Shown here piece by piece: positions 8,415-15,738 of a stretch of DNA of 51,611 nucleotides. The notes below the pieces were generated by a model. That model saw nothing but the letters and a program-made list of their open reading frames with translations. It had not been told where the DNA came from and ran no database searches. Position 1 is the stretch's first letter; every line of letters begins with the position of its first letter. The DNA is from Amaricoccus solimangrovi (GTDB lineage Bacteria > Pseudomonadota > Alphaproteobacteria > Rhodobacterales > Rhodobacteraceae), in assembly GCF_006385685.1 (NCBI RefSeq), contig NZ_VFRP01000005.1, forward strand, positions 1 to 51,611. Reading direction: 5' to 3'. A program made the position numbers and the translations under genes.

Positions 8415-9113
8415 TCAGTTGACCCGGCGCTGCCCGGCCGGACGGAACCTTCCGACATTGGTCAGCACGACGGCGGCGATGGCGAGGATGCCGGCGCCGG
8501 CCGCGCCGAAGATCTCTGGGACCGGCGACAGGAAGACTACGAGGCCGGCGAGGATGCCGGTGAGCGCGTCGCGCCGGGTGGCGCCGCTCATGAACATCAC
8601 CAGGACCGCGCCGTAGAGGGCGGGCAGGGTGTAATCCTTGACCGCCTGAGCGACCGGAGCGGGCAGGATGTCGATCAGGGCCTTGCCGATCACCACCAGG
8701 GCGATCAGGAAGACAAGGTTCACCAGCACCGAGACAGCGATGCCGATCACCGCGGCGACCTCGGCCTTGCGGCTGCCGGCCTCGGCCTCGATGGCGTTCT
8801 GGCAGGAGACCACCACGGGCATGCGCATGTTGCCGATATTGCCCGACAGGAAGCTCATGTAGGTGCCGCAGACGCCGAGAACGGGGAAGTAGGAGATCGG
8901 CTCGACCACCCACATGATGCCGACGAAGGCGGCGATCGCGAGAAAGCCGGTCAGGATCACCCCGACGCCGGGAAAGGCGCCGAGCACGAAGGACAGGTAG
9001 AGCGCCGGCAGCAGGCAGAACACCATGGCGACGAGCAGGGTGAGCCGGCCGATACGGTGCGCGCGGGGGATGAAGCGGGTCCGGTAGAACCCTTCGAGGG
9101 TCTGGTCGGTCAT
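8415..9113 (-). CDS. Polytopic membrane protein, partner of the DUF5058 protein
   Basis: A 232-residue protein with five to six hydrophobic segments (for example LTLLVAMVFCLLPALYLSFV, VGVILTGFLAIAAFVGIMWV, AAVIGIAVSVLVNLVFLIAL and a C-terminal AGAGILAIAAVVLTNVG). GTYMSFLSGNIGNMRMPV looks like a conserved core. I do not recognise a characterised family. It sits 28 bases downstream of the DUF5058 gene, so the two probably form one membrane complex. Flanking amidohydrolase and amidase genes suggest import of an amide or acylated compound. The ATG at 9113 starts the conserved region. Confidence 0.7.
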   Translation of the reverse strand: MTDQTLEGFYRTRFIPRAHRIGRLTLLVAMVFCLLPALYLSFVLGAFPGVGVILTGFLAIAAFVGIMWVVEPISYFPVLGVCGTYMSFLSGNIGNMRMPVVVSCQNAIEAEAGSRKAEVAAVIGIAVSVLVNLVFLIALVVIGKALIDILPAPVAQAVKDYTLPALYGAVLVMFMSGATRRDALTGILAGLVVFLSPVPEIFGAAGAGILAIAAVVLTNVGRFRPAGQRRVN

Positions 9114-9141
9114 TGGGACGGTCTCCGGGATGATGGGGCGA

Positions 9142-9879
9142 TCAGGCCAGGGACTGGCTGACGAGATAGCCGGCCGCGAGGCCCGCGACGAGGCTGAGGC
9201 CGACGCTCCATTCGCGGAGCCACGGGCGGCCGCGGCCGGCGAAGTGAAGCGCGACCATGCAGAGCGCGCTGACCGCGACCGCGGCGAGATCGTCCATCGC
9301 GACGGTGATGTCGCTGAGCCACTGCTTGTCGACGGCGGCGTTGGCGCCGAGGATGAAGAAGATCGCAACCGGGGTCGCGGTGCCCATGGCCCGGATCAGC
9401 GCGGGGTTGCTGACGCTCAGCTTCTCCTGCGCGCGGTCGAGCGTCTTCGTCATGAAGAATGTCGAGAGCAGCCAGCCCATTCCGCCGAGCGTCATCACCC
9501 AGACGGCGGCGGTGAAGGCTTGCAGCGTGAAGCTGTCGGTGCCGAGCTGCGCGCCGGCGGCCCGCGCGCCCTGGTCGGCGGCGACGAACTCGAAGATCGC
9601 CGAGCCTATGACGCCGACCCGCATCAGCGTGACTGGGCTGCCGACCATCGCGACCAGAGACACCGCGACGAAGAACACGGCGATCGCCGGCCCGATCGAG
9701 TTGATCGTGGCGGTCTTGAAGACGATCCGCCGCTCTTCCCCGGTGAGGATCCGGAAGCGGTCGGAGAACGACAGGGTCATGCGCAGGTAGAGCAGCGCCT
9801 GCGCGACGACGACGCCGACGATGAGTGTCGCCAGGAGCCACAGTACCGGGCTGTTGGCGATCCGGAGGACCTGATCCAT
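9142..9879 (-). CDS. DUF5058-family membrane protein
   Basis: A 245-residue protein with about six membrane segments. Conserved-looking blocks are MDQVLRIANSPVLWLLATL, ATINSIGPAIAVFFVAVSLV, VWVMTLGGMGWLLSTFF and RAMGTATPVAIFFILGAN. I place it in DUF5058, a family of unknown function that I recall being found next to M20 peptidases. The gene lies 36 bases after the M20 gene and before a second membrane protein. The role as a transporter subunit is an inference from topology and context. Confidence 0.7.
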   Translation of the reverse strand: MDQVLRIANSPVLWLLATLIVGVVVAQALLYLRMTLSFSDRFRILTGEERRIVFKTATINSIGPAIAVFFVAVSLVAMVGSPVTLMRVGVIGSAIFEFVAADQGARAAGAQLGTDSFTLQAFTAAVWVMTLGGMGWLLSTFFMTKTLDRAQEKLSVSNPALIRAMGTATPVAIFFILGANAAVDKQWLSDITVAMDDLAAVAVSALCMVALHFAGRGRPWLREWSVGLSLVAGLAAGYLVSQSLA

Positions 9880-9915
9880 GCTGTTTCTCTCGGTTGGAGC
9901 TGCGTCGGGCTTGCG

Positions 9916-11079
9916 TCAGGCGAGTTCGAGCTGGACCAGCCGGCAGAAATAGCTGGCGACGACCGGGATGATCTCGTCGTTGAAATCATAGCCGGGATTG
10001 TGCGGCATCGCACCGGGGCCGGCGCCGACCCAGATGTAGTTGCCCGGAAGATCCTCGACCATATAGGCGAAATCCTCGCTGCCGGGGATCGGCCGCGCGT
10101 CGCCATCGACCTTGTCCGCGCCGACCGTGTCGATCGCGGCCGCGAGGGCCATCGCGGTCGCGTCCGGATCGTTGACGAGAGGGACGAAGATCTCCTCGAA
10201 CTCGATCTCGACCGCGCCGCCGTAGGTCGCGGCGACTCCCTTCGCGACCGCTTCCAGCCGCTCGGCCATCTCGGTGCCGACCTTCTTGTCGAAGTAGCGC
10301 AGGCAGCCCCTCAGCGACGCCTTGTCGGGGATGACGTTGAAGCTGTTCGTCCCGGCATAGACGTCGGTGAACGAGACGATGCCGGTCTCGATCGGGTCGA
10401 CGTTGCGGGCGACGATGCTTTGCGCCGTCGTCACGATGTTCGAGGCGATCTGCGTGGCGTCGATCGTGGACTGCGGCATGGCCGCGTGCCCGCCCCGGCC
10501 CTGAACGCGGATGGTGAAGAACATGCTGCCCGCCATCAGCCGGCCGGGCCGGGTGAGCATGTGGCCGACCTCCCAGCCGGGCATGTTGTGATAGGCGTAG
10601 ATCCGGTCGCAGGGGAAGCGCCGCAGCAGGCCGTCCTCCAGCATGGCGAGCGCCCCGCCGAGCCCCTCTTCCGCGGGCTGGAAGATGAAGACGACCTGGC
10701 CCGCGAAATCCCGGTCGCGGGCGAGCTGCCAGGCGGTCGCCAGCAGCGTCGCGGTATGCCCGTCGTGCCCGCAGGCATGCATCACGCCCGGCACCCTGGA
10801 GGCATAGGGCTTCCCGGTCTCCTCGGCGATCGGCAGCGCGTCCATGTCGGCGCGCAGGCCGATCACCCGGTTCGACGGGCGCGCGCCACGCAGCACGCCC
10901 ACGACGCCGGTGCCGCCAATGCCGGTATGCACCTCGTCGAAGCCGAACTCGTTCAGCTTGCGGGCCACCAGTTCGGCCGCGAACGTCTCCTCGAAGCCGA
11001 GCCCGGGGTTTTCGTGCAGCGCGTGGCGCCAGGCGACGAACTCGTGCTTGCGCGCGGCGATATCCTCGAGAACGCTCAT
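9916..11079 (-). CDS. M20-family (M20D) amidohydrolase
   Basis: A 387-residue zinc amidohydrolase of the aminoacylase/hippuricase group. The metal and catalytic residues are present: GLRADMDALPI, HACGHDGHTATLL, FIFQPAEEGLGG (catalytic Glu), AYHNMPG and the C-terminal HNPGYDFND. It should cleave an N-acyl amino acid or similar amide in the cytoplasm. ATG 11079 has AGGAGG eight bases upstream and is preferred to the in-frame ATG at 11112. It is the first gene of a four-gene operon (M20, DUF5058, membrane protein, amidase), divergent from a MarR-type regulator. Confidence 0.92.
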   Translation of the reverse strand: MSVLEDIAARKHEFVAWRHALHENPGLGFEETFAAELVARKLNEFGFDEVHTGIGGTGVVGVLRGARPSNRVIGLRADMDALPIAEETGKPYASRVPGVMHACGHDGHTATLLATAWQLARDRDFAGQVVFIFQPAEEGLGGALAMLEDGLLRRFPCDRIYAYHNMPGWEVGHMLTRPGRLMAGSMFFTIRVQGRGGHAAMPQSTIDATQIASNIVTTAQSIVARNVDPIETGIVSFTDVYAGTNSFNVIPDKASLRGCLRYFDKKVGTEMAERLEAVAKGVAATYGGAVEIEFEEIFVPLVNDPDATAMALAAAIDTVGADKVDGDARPIPGSEDFAYMVEDLPGNYIWVGAGPGAMPHNPGYDFNDEIIPVVASYFCRLVQLELA

Positions 11080-11110
11080 CTCGGGTTCCTCCTGTTGTAT
11101 ATCTTTTTTC

Positions 11111-11137
11111 AAGACAATATCATTTTAAGACAATTGT
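11111..11137. promoter_or_regulatory. AT-rich divergent regulatory region with repeated AAGACAAT
   Basis: Between the M20 gene and the marR gene lies an unusually AT-rich stretch. AAGACAAT occurs at 11111-11118 and again at 11127-11134, a spacing of 16 bases. The second copy overlaps the perfect palindrome ACAATTGT at 11130-11137. The position between a regulator and its likely target operon makes this the best operator candidate for the MarR-type protein. Confidence 0.5.
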
Positions 11138-11217
11138 ACCAAGAGATTTTTTGCCCTTTGCTACGCGCGGGCAAGCGCGGCGACAGGTCGTTGAAATTTT
11201 AGGGAATGAGGCGAACC

Positions 11218-11733
11218 ATGGTCAGAAACTGGTCAGAGACCTTTCACCGGGGAAACCCCATCTACCAGCTGAACATGCTGGCGAGCGTCACGGTCGATTC
11301 GGTCGAGGATCGCTTCGTGGAGCACGTGGGGCTGGATGTCAGAACGGTCCGGGTTCTCCGCCTGGTCGGCGACAATCCCGGCATCACCTTCGCGGACATC
11401 ACCGTCAGGGCCGCGCTGGAGCGCAGCCTCGCCTCGCGGCTGATCCAGAACCTCGTCCGTGGCGGCCAGATCGAACGGCGCAACTTCGAGTCCGACGCCC
11501 GCCGCTTCGGCCTCTACATCACCGAGGCCGGGCAGGTGGCGCGGTCGCGGGCGGACAGGCTCACCGAGATCGGGCTGAAGCTCGTTTTCGAAAAGCTCGA
11601 TCCGGCCGAGGTCTCGGCCTTCATCGCCACGATGGACAAGATGGCAGACTGGCTCGACAGCGACGAATTCGAGGAGAAGGTCGAGCAGGCCTACGGGTCG
11701 GTGACGTTCGACGACCGCCCCAGCGAGACCTGA
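11218..11733 (+). CDS. MarR-type winged-helix regulator
   Basis: A 171-residue protein with a MarR-like fold. VRVLRLVGDNPGITFADITV leads into the recognition-helix region RSLASRLIQNLVRGGQIER, followed by the wing DARRFGLYITEAG and a C-terminal dimerisation helix. The start at 11218 is supported by GAGG six bases upstream; the ATG at 11206 has no proper spacing. It is divergent from the M20/DUF5058/amidase operon and probably controls it and itself. The ligand is unknown. Confidence 0.82.
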   Translation: MVRNWSETFHRGNPIYQLNMLASVTVDSVEDRFVEHVGLDVRTVRVLRLVGDNPGITFADITVRAALERSLASRLIQNLVRGGQIERRNFESDARRFGLYITEAGQVARSRADRLTEIGLKLVFEKLDPAEVSAFIATMDKMADWLDSDEFEEKVEQAYGSVTFDDRPSET

Positions 11734-11910
11734 AAAGCCGACCGGGGTCGACCGGATCTGATGTCAGCGCCCAGGAATCTCGCGCTTCTCTTCGCGGCCG
11801 GCCAGACGGCCCGCGACCGCGCCGAGAGGCGATCATCCGGGGCGATGACATCGGCCTGCAAGCGAAGTCTGCGAGCATCCGCTTGGGCCACCGCCGCAGG
11901 TTTCCCACCC

Positions 11911-12342
11911 TCACGGCCAGGGGTACTGCGCGGTCGGGATTCCCGCGCCGGAAAGCTCGGCCGCGACCCGGCGGCGTTCGGCGACCACGTCCCCGACGGC
12001 CACCGCGCGGCGCCGCGTCACCTCCGCCGCCGTGAAGGGGGACGCGCCGGCGCCCCAGGCATCGAGGACGTAGTTCATGACCTCCGCGATCTCCGCGTCG
12101 GTCAGGCCGGCGGAAACCACGCCCGGAACATGCATCATGTAGGTCCGGCCCGCCTCGGAGCCCGCGATGTTGCCGACCGAGTTCCGGAAGTCGGGAATGC
12201 CGGCCTCCGGAGCCCCGCCGCCGCTCATCGTGTGGCAGCCCGAGCAGTGCAGCGCATAGCTGGCATGGGGCGAGATCGGTCCCGCGCCGGAGAGCGCCAT
12301 GCACGAGAGCGCCAGACCCAGGCCGATGGAAATGCCTCGCAT
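11911..12342 (-). CDS. Small c-type cytochrome (CSGCH)
   Basis: A 143-residue periplasmic cytochrome. It has an N-terminal signal peptide (MRGISIGLGLALSCMALSGA), then YALHCSGCHTMSGGGAPEAG with one CxxCH haem site. A Met in the YMMHVPG region could be the distal ligand. After about residue 100 a charged tail has no haem motif. It is the last gene of the amine dehydrogenase cluster, 17 bases after another cytochrome. Likely roles are electron transfer from the TTQ enzyme or a part in cofactor maturation. It is too short and has too few haems to be MauG. Confidence 0.85.
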   Translation of the reverse strand: MRGISIGLGLALSCMALSGAGPISPHASYALHCSGCHTMSGGGAPEAGIPDFRNSVGNIAGSEAGRTYMMHVPGVVSAGLTDAEIAEVMNYVLDAWGAGASPFTAAEVTRRRAVAVGDVVAERRRVAAELSGAGIPTAQYPWP

Positions 12343-12359
12343 CGCGTTTCCCCGAGGCC

Positions 12360-12809
12360 CTATTGCGTTTCCGGCCGCAGGTTCTTCAGGGCACCCATCG
12401 TCATCGTGTCCCGAGCCGCGGCGATATCGGCGGGCGCGACCGCGAGCTGCGTCCCGCCCAGCGTGTCGAGCACCCAGGTCGCGACGGCGGCGAGTTCCTC
12501 GTCCGAGGCGCCCGCCACGGGCGGCATCATCGTGCCCATGTACTGCTCGCCGCGCACCGCGATGCGCATGTTGAGCCCCTTGGTGACGACGCCGCCGATG
12601 TATTCCGGCGCGTTCTCGCCCAGGGCCTGCCAGAAGTCCGGGCGGTCGAGCGGCGGGGCGAGGCCCGGAGTGCCGACACCCCCCGCGCCGTGACAGGCGG
12701 CGCAATGCGTCTCGAACAGGGCGGCGCCGTCGAGATCGGCGGCCCCGCCCGGGGCCGAGGCGAGTGCCATCGCGACCGCGAGGCCGGTGAGAAGCGGCGC
12801 GCGCGTCAT
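12360..12809 (-). CDS. Class I c-type cytochrome (CAACH)
   Basis: A 149-residue monohaem cytochrome with a signal peptide (MTRAPLLTGLAVAMALASAPGGA). The haem site is FETHCAACHGAGGVGTPGLAPPL, and the likely Met ligand is in EQYMGTMMPPVAG, followed by the usual C-terminal helix (EELAAVATWVLDTLGG). The start codon overlaps the light-chain stop in an ATGA arrangement. Translational coupling to the TTQ light chain makes it the best candidate for the direct electron acceptor of the dehydrogenase. Confidence 0.88.
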   Translation of the reverse strand: MTRAPLLTGLAVAMALASAPGGAADLDGAALFETHCAACHGAGGVGTPGLAPPLDRPDFWQALGENAPEYIGGVVTKGLNMRIAVRGEQYMGTMMPPVAGASDEELAAVATWVLDTLGGTQLAVAPADIAAARDTMTMGALKNLRPETQ

Positions 12810-13333
12810 TCCGCCAGCCCCATCACGATCGAGACCGTGCAGTGGTAGCCTTTGTCGGCGTTGGCCATGCACCAGTTGACGTCGTTGTAGAGACCCATCC
12901 GATAGCCGGGCCGCTCGCCCTTGTTGTTGTTGCAGAAGGTCGCGGTCGGCACCATCGGCTTGCCGCAGCAGTCGTTGTAGCTCACCAGATAGTCCTTGCC
13001 GTCCTCGGGATTGGAGCAGGTTCCGACCCAGGCGACCGCCGAGGCCGAGGAACCCGGCGGACAGGCGGTGAGCGACCCGCCGGACTGCTCGCAGAGCACG
13101 CCGTCGATCGCGCAGTGCCGCCAGTAGGCGCAGGGGTCGTCACCCTCGGCGGGTTCGGCCGCGTTGGCGCGCCGGTCGAACGGCAGGACCGGCAGGCCGG
13201 CCGCGGCGCCGAGGAGCGCGGTGCCGGTCGCGGCGATGAAGGAGCGGCGGCCGAAGACGCGCGCCGAGGACCTGACGTTGGACTCGACGCTCCGGTCGAG
13301 TCGGCTCAGCAGGGTTTCGATGATCCGGGACAT
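12806..13333 (-). CDS. aauA: Aromatic amine dehydrogenase light chain (TTQ subunit)
   Basis: A 175-residue preprotein. It has a long twin-arginine leader (GRRSFIAATG near residue 29) like that of MauA and AauA. The mature part has CAYWRHCAIDG, SLTACPPG, AVAWVGTC, YNDCCGK and NDVNWCMAN. Trp102 and Trp154 are the two tryptophans that form tryptophan tryptophylquinone; Asp121 matches the catalytic Asp of aromatic amine dehydrogenase, and Asp77 is also conserved. The sequence is nearer to AauA than to MauA. Ten cysteines are present where MauA has twelve: the pair equivalent to MauA Cys38 and Cys86 is missing. It follows mauE and mauD, the usual order. Confidence 0.9.
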   Translation of the reverse strand: MSRIIETLLSRLDRSVESNVRSSARVFGRRSFIAATGTALLGAAAGLPVLPFDRRANAAEPAEGDDPCAYWRHCAIDGVLCEQSGGSLTACPPGSSASAVAWVGTCSNPEDGKDYLVSYNDCCGKPMVPTATFCNNNKGERPGYRMGLYNDVNWCMANADKGYHCTVSIVMGLAE

Positions 13334-13349
13334 GATGGGGTTCCCTTGG

Positions 13350-13940
13350 TTACGAGGTCATGCCGGCGATCGCGGCCTGATAGGAAGGAATGCCGGTCTC
13401 CGAGGCGGTGAAGAGGCTTTCGAGCTGCTCGCGGCTGTTCACGAGCCCCTTGGCCGCGACCTTGCCGCTCTGGTCGATCAGCACTGCGAAGGGCAGTTTC
13501 GCGACCCGGAAGCGCATCCCGAGTTCGGGAGACAGCACATAGGGGAAGGACTCGAGCCCCTCGGTCTCGATCAGCCGGCGGTGCGGCGCCTCGCGCCCGT
13601 CGGAGGCGAGCACGATGTCGAGCCAGCCCGCCTCGTCGGCGCGGATCGACTTCAGCGCCGGCAGGAGCGCCTTGCAGATCGGGCAGCTGGTCGAGAGGAA
13701 GAAGACCAGCCGGGCTCGGCCGCGCGCCGCGCCGAAGTCGAGCGGCGCGCCGTTGAGGTTGGCGAGCGTCAGCTCGGGCGCCGCCGCGCCGAGCTCGGGG
13801 CCGCTCGAGGACACCATCGCCCCGACCGGCGAGACCCGCTCGAAGAGAATGCCGATCTGGCGCGCGAGCGCGAAGATCACGGCGGTCTGCAGGATCACCG
13901 CGATCCACAGGATCACGACGGAATATGCGAGAAAGCTCAT
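13350..13940 (-). CDS. mauD: MauD-like thioredoxin-fold accessory protein
   Basis: A 196-residue protein with one N-terminal membrane anchor (VILWIAVILQTAVIFALARQ) and a periplasmic thioredoxin-like domain. The redox motif is STSCPICKALLPALKSI, and the cis-Pro region is AKLPFAVLIDQSGKVAAKG. MauD is needed for disulfide formation and stability of the cysteine-rich TTQ light chain. The gene lies between mauE (1 base between ORFs) and the light chain (16 bases), as in known mau and aau clusters. Confidence 0.92.
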   Translation of the reverse strand: MSFLAYSVVILWIAVILQTAVIFALARQIGILFERVSPVGAMVSSSGPELGAAAPELTLANLNGAPLDFGAARGRARLVFFLSTSCPICKALLPALKSIRADEAGWLDIVLASDGREAPHRRLIETEGLESFPYVLSPELGMRFRVAKLPFAVLIDQSGKVAAKGLVNSREQLESLFTASETGIPSYQAAIAGMTS

Positions 13941-13941
13941 C

Positions 13942-14472
13942 TCAACCCTCCTCTCTCCGGCTGTACGGCAGGTGGGAGGCGAGCTTCTCGATGACGCCGT
14001 GAATGGCGGCGAGAACCAGCGCCCCGGTGATGGCGACGAAGGCGCCCGTTGGCGGCGCCGATGTCGCGGGAAGAATGGCGACCGCGAGGCCGAGCGCCGT
14101 CAGGACCGCGTTCCGCCCGAGCGTGAAAGCCGAGACGATCTGCGGGGCGCCCCCGCAGCCGCAGTCGATGCGCCGCCTGCCCCCGAGGAGCGCGGCGGCC
14201 ATGAGCAGGCCGTAGCCGGCGAAGAGCGCGGCCGCCATCGCCCCGCCCTCCCGCCGCGTGGCGGGGATGAAGAGGGAGAGGATGATCACGCCCTCGGCCA
14301 CGCTCAGCGCGCGGACGATCGGCCCGGTCCAGGTGGCTGGCACGAGCCCGTAGCCCTGGGCGAAACCGACGGTCTCGAGATGCCGGTCGAGCTTGTGCCA
14401 GAGCGCGCGCGCCAGCACGATCACGAGAAACGCGGTGATCGTCAGCGATGCGAGGATCCCGGGTTCCGCCAT
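13942..14472 (-). CDS. mauE: MauE-like membrane protein
   Basis: A 176-residue protein with four to five membrane segments. The characteristic RRRIDCGCGG cysteine motif lies in a loop near residue 105. MauE works with MauD in export-side maturation of the TTQ light chain. The start follows the heavy-chain stop by 1 base. The family call rests on topology, the CGCGG motif and the strictly conserved gene order. Confidence 0.9.
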   Translation of the reverse strand: MAEPGILASLTITAFLVIVLARALWHKLDRHLETVGFAQGYGLVPATWTGPIVRALSVAEGVIILSLFIPATRREGGAMAAALFAGYGLLMAAALLGGRRRIDCGCGGAPQIVSAFTLGRNAVLTALGLAVAILPATSAPPTGAFVAITGALVLAAIHGVIEKLASHLPYSRREEG

Positions 14473-14473
14473 C

Positions 14474-15610
14474 TCAGAAGTCCGTCAGCACCATGGTGGG
14501 GAAGATCGCGACGCCCTCGCGCGAGGCGGTCTCGGTCAGACTCACCTGCCCGTCCGTGGCGACGTCGTAGCGGTGCACGCCGCCCATGTGGTCGATCCCG
14601 ACGAGCACCGGCTTCTCGCCGCCGCTGACCGAGATGCTGGTCTCGCCATGCGCCGGCGACCGGCCCACGACCTTCATGCTCGCCATGTCGATCGCCCAGA
14701 TCTCCTCGGCCGGGTTCTTGTGCGACCCGTCGTAGGGGTTGGAATGCATCAACACGAAGAGCGTGTTCGCGGGCTTGCTGTAGGCCATCAGATTGTAGCC
14801 GCCGGGCGCCCAGCCGGCTTCCGCGAAGGGCACCGTCCTGTCGAGCACCGGCTTCTCGCCGGCGTCGTCCACGATGTAGAGCGTCCCGCCGTAGGAGAGA
14901 TAGACGAGCTTGCCGTCCACCCGCGTCGCATCGCCGTAGAGCGGGTCCTTGTCGACGTCGAAGATCCTGTCGGACTTGGCCGGCGCGCTGGCCTTGCCGC
15001 TGGCGTCGTAAGTGTGCTTCGTGATCGTGCCGTCGCCGCAAAGCGTGGTGAAGGCGGTTCCCTCGACCGAGGGATAGGCGGTCCAGCAGCCGGGAGTGGG
15101 CACTTCGCCGAGATCCTTGCCCTCGGCGAGGTCGGCGATCGTGACCGAGGTGGCCGGGGTGGCGTTCTGCGCGAGCAGGTACTTGCCGTCCGCCGAGAGG
15201 TTCAGCGTGCCACGCTGGCTGAGCGCCTGGGCGAGCTTCGGCGAGACCATGAACTCCTTCTTCGCCTTCAGCGTCTGGGAGTCCCATTCGTGGATGACGG
15301 CCTCGACATCGCCGTAGGTATAGCGGCGCAGGTAGGCCGAGGCCGAGATGAGCGTCGCATGGTCGGGGCTCATCATCATGGTGCCGAAGGTGCCGGTCCC
15401 GATCGAACCGACCAGCGACAGGTCGTCGGCGTTCAGCACGTAGATCGGGCTCGAGCCGTTCATGCCGAAGTCCATCACGTAGAGATGCGGCCCTTCGGGA
15501 ATGCGCTCCAGCACGCTCAGCGTCTCGGGCTCGATGCCCGCGTCCTGGGCGAAGGCGCCCGCCGCGGTGGCGGCGAGGACCGAAAGGGCGATGGCGAGAT
15601 GACGTTTCAT
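14474..15610 (-). CDS. aauB: Aromatic amine dehydrogenase heavy chain
   Basis: A 378-residue preprotein with a Sec signal peptide (MKRHLAIALSVLAATAAGAFAQ) and a seven-bladed propeller of the amine dehydrogenase heavy-chain family. Typical blocks are HLYVMDFGMNGSSPIYVLNA, GTFGTMMMSPD, YLRRYTYGDVEAVIHEWDSQ and NPAEEIWAIDMAS. It forms the alpha2beta2 periplasmic enzyme with the TTQ light chain and oxidises primary aromatic amines to aldehyde and ammonia. It is the first gene of the heavy-E-D-light cluster, 128 bases downstream of the aldehyde dehydrogenase gene. Confidence 0.9.
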   Translation of the reverse strand: MKRHLAIALSVLAATAAGAFAQDAGIEPETLSVLERIPEGPHLYVMDFGMNGSSPIYVLNADDLSLVGSIGTGTFGTMMMSPDHATLISASAYLRRYTYGDVEAVIHEWDSQTLKAKKEFMVSPKLAQALSQRGTLNLSADGKYLLAQNATPATSVTIADLAEGKDLGEVPTPGCWTAYPSVEGTAFTTLCGDGTITKHTYDASGKASAPAKSDRIFDVDKDPLYGDATRVDGKLVYLSYGGTLYIVDDAGEKPVLDRTVPFAEAGWAPGGYNLMAYSKPANTLFVLMHSNPYDGSHKNPAEEIWAIDMASMKVVGRSPAHGETSISVSGGEKPVLVGIDHMGGVHRYDVATDGQVSLTETASREGVAIFPTMVLTDF

Positions 15611-15738
15611 GGCAAACCTGTTTCGGTTCTGGCAGGGGGGAGGCGAGGCGGCATGGCGCCGGGGCCAGCATCGCCCGTGGCGGCTGGCCTTCCGGATGCG
15701 GGCGGTGGGTGCCGGTTATCCGGCCCCGCCGCCGCCGC

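Noticed and set aside
11911-12809. The two cytochrome genes as a MauG equivalent
   Set aside because: Each has one CxxCH and is under 150 residues, whereas MauG is a dihaem protein of about 350 residues. They could still share the work, but cannot be called MauG.
15640-15720. A GC-rich inverted repeat (GGCCAGC with GCTGGCC) between the aldehyde dehydrogenase and heavy-chain genes
   Set aside because: The stem is short with a long loop and no T-run, so I cannot distinguish it from chance in such GC-rich DNA.
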